64,000 bases of DNA from Nocardioides sp. NBC_00368 (GTDB lineage: Bacteria > Actinomycetota > Actinomycetes > Propionibacteriales > Nocardioidaceae). Below, one piece after another: positions 57,756-64,000 of the stretch. The notes under the pieces are model-generated. The model was not told the DNA's origin and searched no databases. It was given only the letters and a program-made list of their open reading frames with translations. The position numbers and the translations under genes are program-made. The DNA is taken from the NCBI RefSeq assembly GCF_036090055.1, contig NZ_CP107970.1:250501-314500 (forward strand). Reading direction: 5' to 3'. Each line of letters starts with the position of its first letter. Position 1 is the stretch's first letter.

Positions 57756-59092
57756 ACGGTCACGGTTCCTTCCACGTCGTCGGCAGTGAGCGAGTAGCGC
57801 CGCAGCCACAGCAGGCTGAGGAGGACCAGGACCGCCGGAAGCACCGAGAAGCCGAGCGTGATCGCCGTCAGGGCCGACTCGGGCTGAATGATGTCGGTGA
57901 CGACCGAGGAGCGGTAGCCCCCGAGCGCGAGCACCACGGCGAAGACACCGGGACCCAGTGCCAGTCCCAGGGTCTCACCGGCCGTCCAGACGCCGGTGTA
58001 GACGCCGATCCGGCTCGAGCCGCTGCGCCGGGCGTCGACGGCGGCCGCGTCGGGGAGCATCGCCATCGGGAAGACCTGGCACCCGGCGTACCCGACCCCG
58101 ACCAGCACGACCGCGGCGTAGACCAGGGCCACCGGCGCGATCTGGGCGGTCGCGGCGAGGAGAGCGCCGACGGCGAGGACGAGGGACGCCGCGACGTACC
58201 CGGCCTTCTTGCCGATCCTGGCGCCCAGGGCTGCCCACGCGGGCGTGAGCAGCAGCGCGGGACCGACGAAGCAGACGAACAGCACCGTCGCCGCGCCCGC
58301 GCGACCGAGCACGTCGCCGGCCAGGTAGTCGACCCCGGCGAGCATCGCGCCGAAGGCGACGGCCTGGATCACGAACGTGATGAGCAGCCGCCGGAAGTCC
58401 GGCGCCGCCGCCACGATCCGGAGCTGGTCGCGCAGGCTGCCCGCGCCCGGCTGGACGGTGCGGACCGGAGCCCGGCGCGTGCCGGCGTACGCACTGAGCA
58501 CCCCGATCAGGATGAGCACCGCCATCACGACGCCCATGACGCGGTAGCCGTCGCGACCGCCGACGGCGTCACGGATCATCGGCGCGGTGGCGCCGGCGAG
58601 CAGGATGGTCAGCGCAAGGATCGCGACCCGCCAGGTCATCAGCCGGGTGCGCTCGTCGTAGGACTCGGTCAGCTCGGCGGGCATCGCGACGTAGGGAACC
58701 TGGAAGAACGCGTAGGCCGTCGCGCAGGCCAGGAACATCGCCAGCACCCAGAGCGCCTCGAGCCCGGTCGCCATCGACGGTGCCGCGAACAGCAACGCGA
58801 ACGTCACCGCCAGCGCGATCCCGGCGCGACGCAGCCAGGGCCGCCGCGGGCCCCGCGGATCCACCGTCCGGTCACTGATCCGGCCGGCGATCGGGTTGAG
58901 CACGACGTCCCACGCCTTCGGCGCGAACACGATGAACCCGGCCGCGAGCGCGGCGATCCCGAGGCTGTCGGTCAGGTAGGGGAGCAGCATCAGACCCGGG
59001 ATCGTGCCGAACGTCCCGGTGGCCACGGACCCGGAGCCGTAGCCGATGCGCACCCCGAGCGGAAGCGTCGGGCTGGCTGGCATGCCCGCCAT
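57752..59092 (-). CDS. MFS transporter, glycoside/cation symporter (GPH) type
   Basis: 446 residues, 12 helices. N-terminal RIGYGSGSVATGTFGTIPG and the loop DRTVDPRGPRRPWLRRAG between helices 2 and 3 are marks of the MelB-like GPH family. The MRSADLPVH-enzyme follows in an ATGA overlap. Substrate could be a polar lipid-derived or amino compound; not readable from sequence. Confidence 0.9.
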   Translation of the reverse strand: MAGMPASPTLPLGVRIGYGSGSVATGTFGTIPGLMLLPYLTDSLGIAALAAGFIVFAPKAWDVVLNPIAGRISDRTVDPRGPRRPWLRRAGIALAVTFALLFAAPSMATGLEALWVLAMFLACATAYAFFQVPYVAMPAELTESYDERTRLMTWRVAILALTILLAGATAPMIRDAVGGRDGYRVMGVVMAVLILIGVLSAYAGTRRAPVRTVQPGAGSLRDQLRIVAAAPDFRRLLITFVIQAVAFGAMLAGVDYLAGDVLGRAGAATVLFVCFVGPALLLTPAWAALGARIGKKAGYVAASLVLAVGALLAATAQIAPVALVYAAVVLVGVGYAGCQVFPMAMLPDAAAVDARRSGSSRIGVYTGVWTAGETLGLALGPGVFAVVLALGGYRSSVVTDIIQPESALTAITLGFSVLPAVLVLLSLLWLRRYSLTADDVEGTVTV

Positions 59093-59304
59093 AGTGCCGT
59101 GGCCCGCCTTTCGGCGCCTGGGAACGCCGGAATTCGGCCGAACGGCTCATACCCCGCGTTGGGTACGTCTTTGCCGAACCGCGCCATGGGGGCAAGCAAG
59201 GTAAAGAAACTGCTCACGGTCGATGGGTGGTCCGATGCCGGTCGACGCACTCGCCCCTCGGGCCGGCGAGACCCGAACCAACATCATGAAAGCCGGAGCT
59301 CCCT

Positions 59305-60060
59305 ATGAGAAGAATTCTCGGTGGACTCATCGCCATCACCGCACTACTCATCGCCTCGTTCGCGACCCCCGGTCTCGTGCCTGCAGCGTCGGCCGCGACG
59401 ATCGGAACCGTCACCGTGTCGGCGCCCTCGTTCAAGTTCCCCTCCTACGGGACGGGCTGCTACTACGGCAAGGATTACAAGGTCACGGTCCCGGTGAGCG
59501 GCCTTGGCGTCGAGGGCGGCGCGATCGACGTCGAGCTCCGTATCACCGCCCCTGACACGTCGGTGTTCGACTCCGACTACGACTTCCGCGACGGCGGCAA
59601 CGGCACCTACACCTTCACGTTCGACGGCTCCCTCTTCTGCCATTACTCCGACAGGCGCGGCACCTACACCGCCACGGCCATCGTGACCGTCCTCGACTGG
59701 GAGACGTTCGGCGAGACGAAACGGACCGCCACCAAGAGGTTTACCGTTTCGAACACCCGCCTCGCGTCGCAGATTGCCTACACCGGCAAGTCCGCGTACG
59801 GCAACCACTCGTGGAAGGTCACCGGCACCCTCACCCGCAACGGTGTCCGGCAGGTAGGCAAGACCGTCAAGCTGCAGGTGAGGAAGGACGGCGCCTGGCG
59901 CACCGTGAAGTCGGCGAAGACCTCGGGCCAGGCCGGCAGGCGTGGCACGGTCGCGATCGTCTGGGACCCGCCGAGCTCGCGCAACTACCGCCTGTACTAC
60001 GCGGGTGACGCGTACACGTACGCGGACGCCTCGGGCACGTTCTGGCTCCGAAACCGCTAG
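59305..60060 (+). CDS. Secreted protein with Ig-like C-terminal domain, unknown function
   Basis: 251 residues with a Sec signal cleaved near ASAAT. The middle has a Cys pair (GCYYG, LFCHYS) and a beta-rich pattern. The last 95 residues (VTGTLTRNGVRQVGKTVKLQ onwards) resemble an Ig-like domain often found singly or in tandem on secreted actinobacterial proteins. No enzymatic motif is seen. It lies alone between a divergent MFS gene and a large hairpin. Confidence 0.78.
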   Translation: MRRILGGLIAITALLIASFATPGLVPAASAATIGTVTVSAPSFKFPSYGTGCYYGKDYKVTVPVSGLGVEGGAIDVELRITAPDTSVFDSDYDFRDGGNGTYTFTFDGSLFCHYSDRRGTYTATAIVTVLDWETFGETKRTATKRFTVSNTRLASQIAYTGKSAYGNHSWKVTGTLTRNGVRQVGKTVKLQVRKDGAWRTVKSAKTSGQAGRRGTVAIVWDPPSSRNYRLYYAGDAYTYADASGTFWLRNR

Positions 60061-60072
60061 CTCGATCGGGGC

Positions 60073-60119
60073 GACCTGGGAGTCTTGGGGTTACCTGTTG
60101 ACCTCGGGACTCCCAGGTC
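60073..60119 (+). terminator. 12-bp perfect hairpin after secreted protein gene
   Basis: GACCTGGGAGTC and GACTCCCAGGTC with a 23-nt loop, 12 bases after the stop codon. It is likely a terminator, though without a U-run. Confidence 0.55.
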
Positions 60120-60172
60120 CGTCGTCGGCGGGCTCCGCCTGCGGGCGTGGAGGTGCCGAGTAGGTTGACGCC

Positions 60173-60640
60173 ATGCCGCTCGAGACCGGTGCCCTCGCGC
60201 CCGACTTCACGCTCCCCGCCCAGGACGGTACGTCCGTCTCCCTCGCCCCGCTCCTCGAGAAGGGTCCGGTGGTGCTGTTCTTCTACCCGGCCGCCGAGAC
60301 GCCGGTGTGCACGAAGGAGGCCTGCCACTTCCGCGATCTCGCGGGGGAGTTCGAGGCGCTCGGCGCGCAACGGCTCGGGATCAGCAAGGACAGCGTGGAG
60401 GCCCAGGCCGGGTTCGCCGCCAACCACGACCTCGACTACCCCGTCCTCTCCGACCCAACCGGGTCGGTCGCCGGGCTCTACGGCGTCAAGCCCAGCATCC
60501 TCGGCAAGCTCGGCCCGCTGCAGCGTACGACCTTCGCCATCGGTGCCGACGGCCGGATCAAGGCCGTCGTCGAGGGGATGCTCAAGGCGGAGATCCATGC
60601 CGACGAGGCTCTTGCCGCGCTCAGGGACGACATGGAATGA
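60173..60640 (+). CDS. bcp: Peroxiredoxin, bacterioferritin comigratory protein (BCP/PrxQ) type
   Basis: 155 residues. Peroxidatic Cys46 in TPVCTKEAC with the resolving Cys51 five residues on, the atypical 2-Cys pattern of PrxQ. It reduces peroxides using thioredoxin. Its stop overlaps the start of the NmrA-like gene, so the two are probably made together. Confidence 0.93.
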   Translation: MPLETGALAPDFTLPAQDGTSVSLAPLLEKGPVVLFFYPAAETPVCTKEACHFRDLAGEFEALGAQRLGISKDSVEAQAGFAANHDLDYPVLSDPTGSVAGLYGVKPSILGKLGPLQRTTFAIGADGRIKAVVEGMLKAEIHADEALAALRDDME

Positions 60641-61479
60641 CGACCACCATCGCCGTCACCGGCGCCACCGGCTTCATCGGAGGTGCCGTCGCCCAGGCGC
60701 TGGGCGGCTCCGGCGCCACCCTCCGTCTTCTCGTACGTGACACCGCCAGGGCTCCGGAGATCCCCGGAGCCGATGCGTTCGCGGTGACCTACGGCGACAG
60801 AGAGGCTGCGTTGGCGGCCCTCGACGGTGTTCAGACCGTGCTCATGGTCTCGGCCTCCGAGTCGGCGGACCGCCTGGAACAGCACCTCACCTTCGTCGAC
60901 GCCGCCGCCTCGGCCGGGGTCGAGCACATCGTCTACACGTCCTTCTTCGGTGCCGCGCCGGATGCTGTCTTCACGCTCGCGCGCGACCACTTCGCGACCG
61001 AGGAGCGGATCAAGGCGAGCGGGATGGGCTACACCCTGCTGCGCGACAACTTCTACCTCGACTTCCTCCCCTCCTTGGTCGGTGAGGACGGCGTCATCCG
61101 GGGTCCGGCCGCCGATGGACGCTTCGCACCGGTCGCCCGGGCCGACGTGGCGCGCTCCGCCGTGGCGACGCTCACCGCCCCACAGCGCCACCGAGGACTC
61201 ACCTACGACCTCACCGGGCCCGAGGCGCTCACGATGAGCGAGGTCGCCGACATCCTCGCCGAGCATCGTGGGCACGAGGTGCGCTACCACGACGAGACGA
61301 TCGAGGAGGCCTACGCCTCGCGTCGCCGATGGGAGGCGCCCGACTGGCAGTACGACGCCTGGGTCTCCACCTACACCGCGATCGCCGCCGGGGAGCTCGA
61401 CGGAGTGAGCAGCGCGGTCGCGACGCTCACCGGCCGGGAGCCCCTCGGGCTTCGCGACTATCTCGCGGCGAGCGAGTAG
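60637..61479 (+). CDS. NmrA/QOR2-like NAD(P)-binding protein
   Basis: 280 residues. N-terminal Rossmann motif VTGATGFIGGAVAQAL at 7-22, then the short-chain NmrA-like core (YTSFFGAAPDAVF, GMGYTLLRDNFYLDF). Such proteins act as NAD(P)H-dependent quinone reductases or as redox sensors. Pairing with a peroxiredoxin suggests a redox role. Confidence 0.88.
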   Translation: MTTTIAVTGATGFIGGAVAQALGGSGATLRLLVRDTARAPEIPGADAFAVTYGDREAALAALDGVQTVLMVSASESADRLEQHLTFVDAAASAGVEHIVYTSFFGAAPDAVFTLARDHFATEERIKASGMGYTLLRDNFYLDFLPSLVGEDGVIRGPAADGRFAPVARADVARSAVATLTAPQRHRGLTYDLTGPEALTMSEVADILAEHRGHEVRYHDETIEEAYASRRRWEAPDWQYDAWVSTYTAIAAGELDGVSSAVATLTGREPLGLRDYLAASE

Positions 61480-61589
61480 GTCCAGGCGCCGGGGTCGGCC
61501 CGACGTTCTCATTCCTGGTGGTGTCTCGACAACGGATGGCACGTTGTGCAGGCACGAAGCCCGGCCCCAATGGCGGGACTCACGACGGA

Positions 61590-62246
61590 TCAGGCGTCGT
61601 GGGTCATGGTCACGCAGCCGCCCGACTTCTTGGCCTCACGCATCGCACGGTCTGCGAGGTCCAACAGGAGAGGCAACCCAGGGCGCGCCGCAGAGGACCA
61701 CACTGCGACGCCGATAGACGCCGTCGGGATGACCGTCTTCGGAGTCGGGTCAAGGGGCGTTGTGATCATCATCGGTTTGCACAGTTGCCCCGAGAACTGC
61801 TCGAGATCTGCCGCCGCAGGCTCGTACGGGAGGAGAACGACGAACTCGTCGCCTCCGAACCGACCGGCGAGACTGCCGTCGTCTCGCGTCCGCAGTCGCT
61901 TGCCGATCTCCGCGAGGACTGCGTTTCCGGCCAGATGCCCGAACGTCGAGTTCACATCCTTGAATCGATCGAGGTCGATCAACAGCATCGCTTGCGGCTC
62001 CCCTGTGGCCAGCCGTACGGCGGCCTCCGCGCCCCAACGATCGCGCGTCAGGAGACCGGTGAGGCTGTCGCGGTGCGAAGCCTCGACCTGCGCGATGAGC
62101 TTGCCGACCTCGGCTTGGAACTCGAGAGTCCGTTCTCTCGCCTCGTTCATCTTGCGGGTCTCGAGGTGTCGGCGCTGCCTCTGCCAGAGTCCGTAGCCGA
62201 TTGCGCCGGCGGTTGCTGCGAGCAAGGCGATCGGGAGCCTTGCCAT
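61590..62246 (-). CDS. Single-span GGDEF protein (putative diguanylate cyclase)
   Basis: 218 residues: one N-terminal helix (3-20), a short coiled coil (25-58) and a GGDEF domain from about 60. The catalytic GGDEF is intact at 131-135. The RxxD inhibitory site five residues before it is absent, so product inhibition is unlikely. It probably makes c-di-GMP. A rare stand-alone gene on the reverse strand. Confidence 0.9.
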   Translation of the reverse strand: MARLPIALLAATAGAIGYGLWQRQRRHLETRKMNEARERTLEFQAEVGKLIAQVEASHRDSLTGLLTRDRWGAEAAVRLATGEPQAMLLIDLDRFKDVNSTFGHLAGNAVLAEIGKRLRTRDDGSLAGRFGGDEFVVLLPYEPAAADLEQFSGQLCKPMMITTPLDPTPKTVIPTASIGVAVWSSAARPGLPLLLDLADRAMREAKKSGGCVTMTHDA

Positions 62247-62427
62247 CGGGCATCATCCCTCGCGCGTGTCGTTGTCAGGACCGACTGGAAGGGACACTCG
62301 ACCACCCGCCAGCGGCGTCGCAGCGTACCGATGAGATCGCTGTGGTTGGCGTCCTTCTGACCGGACGGCAGCACGGTTTACGACGACGTTGGAGCATGGT
62401 TTCGGTGCCGTTGCCGTCGTGTTGGCG

Positions 62428-64000
62428 TCATGAGTCGACGGGGGTTGCAGCACCACCCCGGAACCTTGCGGTCGAAGCCGTCGCGCTCGTCCGCGCCAGC
62501 TCACGCTTGAGGATCTTGCCGGTGGCGGTCATCGGCAGACTGCGAACGAACTCGACGAGGCGCGGGTACTTGTAGGAGGCCATCTGGGTCTTGGCCCAGG
62601 AGACGAGGTCGGCTGCGGTGAGGGTGGAACCCGGCTGAAGGATCACGAATGCCTTGATCTCCTCGCCGTGGCTCTCGTGCGGTACGCCGATGACCGCGGC
62701 CAGGCCGACGTCCGGGTGCGTCACGAGGATCTCTTCGACCTCGCGGGGATAGACGTTGAACCCGCCCCTGATGATGAGGTCCTTGGACCGGTCGACGATG
62801 TAGTAGAAGCCGTCCTCGTCGCGTCGGGCGAGGTCGCCGGTGCGGAACCAGCCGTCCTGATCGATCACCTCGGCGGTCGCCTTCTCGCGCTGGTGGTATC
62901 CCTTCATCACGTTGTGACCCTTGATCGCGATCTCGCCGATCGCATCCGGGGTCCACTCGATCTCCGCCCAGGTGGCCGGGTCGATCAGCTTCATCGAGAC
63001 GCCGGGGATCGGCTTGCCGATGGAGCCGGGGCGCGGCGCCTCGCCGTACGGTGCGAACGACGCCACCGGGGACGTCTCGGACAGGCCGTACCCCTCTGCG
63101 ACCGTCACGCCGAGCCGCTTCTCGACCTCGCGGTGGATCTCGACCGGAAGCGCGGCGCCTCCGGAGACAGCCATGCGGAGGTTCTTCGCCAGGGTCTTCA
63201 CCTCGGTGCCGCTGTCGAGGGCTCCGAGCAACCCCCAGTACATCGTCGGCACTCCTGCGAAGACGGTCACCGACTCCCTCAGCATCGTCTCGATCACGGG
63301 AGCCGGCTCGAACCGGGGCAGCATCACGACGGTTCCGCCGAAGGCGAAGCCACCGTTCTGGATGACCGTCTGGCCGAAGGAGTGGAACAGCGGCAGTACG
63401 CACAGGTAGGTGTCCGGCCGGGTCACGTCGCAGCCGAACAGATCCTTGCTCGCCAGCGCGTTGTCACGCATGTTGCGGTGCCGCAGCTCGGCACCCTTCG
63501 GCTGCCCGGTCGTTCCGGAGGTGTAGAGGATCACGGCGGTGTCGTCCTCGTCCGTGGCCACTGTCTCGAAGGCGGTCGGCCGGCCGGCCACGGCCTGGGC
63601 GAAGGTGTCCGCGATCGGCGAGGACGCGGCCGGGTCGGCGGTGATGACGAAGAGCTCCCGACAGGCGTCGACCTGATCGAAACCGGCCTTGGCCTCGCTG
63701 CCGATGGGCAGCTCCGCGGTGCCCTCGAAGGCGAACAACGCCTTCGCGTCGGAGTCGTCGAGGTGGTAGGCGACCTCGCGTGCCTTGAGCAGTACGTTCA
63801 GCGGGACGACCACGGCGCCGGACTTGAGGATGCCGTAGTAGACGATCGAGAAGTACGGCAGGTTCGGACACATCAGGGCGACCTTGTCGCCGGGCTCGAC
63901 CCCGCGTTCCACGAGCAGGTTCGCGACCTGGTTGGCCGCGGCGTCCACCTGGCTGTACGTCAGGCGCGTGGCGCCCAGGACCAGGGCGTCGCGGTCGGGA
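62428..64000 (-). CDS. Acyl-CoA ligase (AMP-forming), 5'-truncated by window
   Basis: At least 523 residues; the frame is open to the window edge, so the true start lies beyond. AMP-binding motifs: ILYTSGTTGQPKGAELRH, GYGLSETSP and the C-terminal DRSKDLIIRGGFNVYPREVE, ending PMTATGKILKREL with the acetylation-regulated lysine. This is the long-chain fatty-acid-type ANL ligase. The last 14 residues form a short tail after KRELARTS. Confidence 0.92.
   Translation of the reverse strand, partial: PDRDALVLGATRLTYSQVDAAANQVANLLVERGVEPGDKVALMCPNLPYFSIVYYGILKSGAVVVPLNVLLKAREVAYHLDDSDAKALFAFEGTAELPIGSEAKAGFDQVDACRELFVITADPAASSPIADTFAQAVAGRPTAFETVATDEDDTAVILYTSGTTGQPKGAELRHRNMRDNALASKDLFGCDVTRPDTYLCVLPLFHSFGQTVIQNGGFAFGGTVVMLPRFEPAPVIETMLRESVTVFAGVPTMYWGLLGALDSGTEVKTLAKNLRMAVSGGAALPVEIHREVEKRLGVTVAEGYGLSETSPVASFAPYGEAPRPGSIGKPIPGVSMKLIDPATWAEIEWTPDAIGEIAIKGHNVMKGYHQREKATAEVIDQDGWFRTGDLARRDEDGFYYIVDRSKDLIIRGGFNVYPREVEEILVTHPDVGLAAVIGVPHESHGEEIKAFVILQPGSTLTAADLVSWAKTQMASYKYPRLVEFVRSLPMTATGKILKRELARTSATASTARFRGGAATPVDS

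Noticed and set aside
59093..59304. Riboswitch before the secreted protein gene
   Set aside because: I could not match c-di-GMP, c-di-AMP or other known cores. A GGGTAC at 59161 has a poor -35 spacing for SigB.

Overview
The window is 64 kb of very GC-rich, densely packed chromosomal DNA: genes overlap as ATGA, GTGA or TGATG, GTG starts are frequent, there is an IdeR/DtxR-type iron box, and 13E12-type (DUF222-HNH) and DUF3618 proteins occur. This fits an aerobic, soil-type actinobacterium, most likely Nocardioides or another member of Propionibacteriales; the genus is an inference from style. I see no rRNA, tRNA, CRISPR array, intact insertion sequence or prophage.

Layout. 1-10.4 kb: start of an NCS2 purine permease, then a glycan locus (GH92 alpha-mannosidase, flavin oxidoreductase and ROK repressor, facing a sugar ABC importer and an AGE-family isomerase), followed by a DODA-type dioxygenase with its MarR regulator. 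11.1-16.4 kb: an iron-boxed siderophore importer with two binding proteins and an RDD-FecCD fusion permease. 16.4-26.7 kb: GH29 fucosidase with a TetR gene facing a polyamine operon (APC permease, ureohydrolase, flavin amine oxidase, adenylate kinase), then LysR facing gabT-gabD. Together these could take agmatine/putrescine through GABA to succinate. 26.9-33.3 kb: indolepyruvate ferredoxin oxidoreductase, a secreted esterase bracketed by 117-bp direct repeats, a small membrane protein and a BASS-family transporter.

33.4-37.6 kb is an accessory patch of looser composition: a frameshifted PD-(D/E)XK-like gene, a DUF1048 gene behind a MerR-type dyad, a leaderless DUF222-HNH gene, a sequence that folds into an exact cloverleaf, and six copies of a 31-bp tandem repeat. 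37.6-45.8 kb: TSUP transporter and a fructan locus (two GH32-type enzymes, ABC importer, LacI repressor with two operators). 45.8-52.6 kb: tandem-domain Lrp regulator facing NCS1 permease, ureohydrolase, ThDP enzyme and SSS symporter, a set that resembles guanidinobutyrate/2-ketoarginine use. 52.6-64 kb: lipase with TetR, HxlR/GNAT pair with two operators, a stress-type trio of small membrane proteins, an S1P-lyase-like PLP enzyme with an MFS carrier, a secreted protein, BCP peroxiredoxin, an NmrA-like protein, a GGDEF protein and a truncated acyl-CoA ligase.

The least expected signals are the duplicated gene junction around the esterase (30.3-32.0 kb), the cloverleaf beside the HNH gene (37.03-37.12 kb), the RDD-FecCD fusion (12.1 kb), and several paired operators that can be read directly from the DNA.
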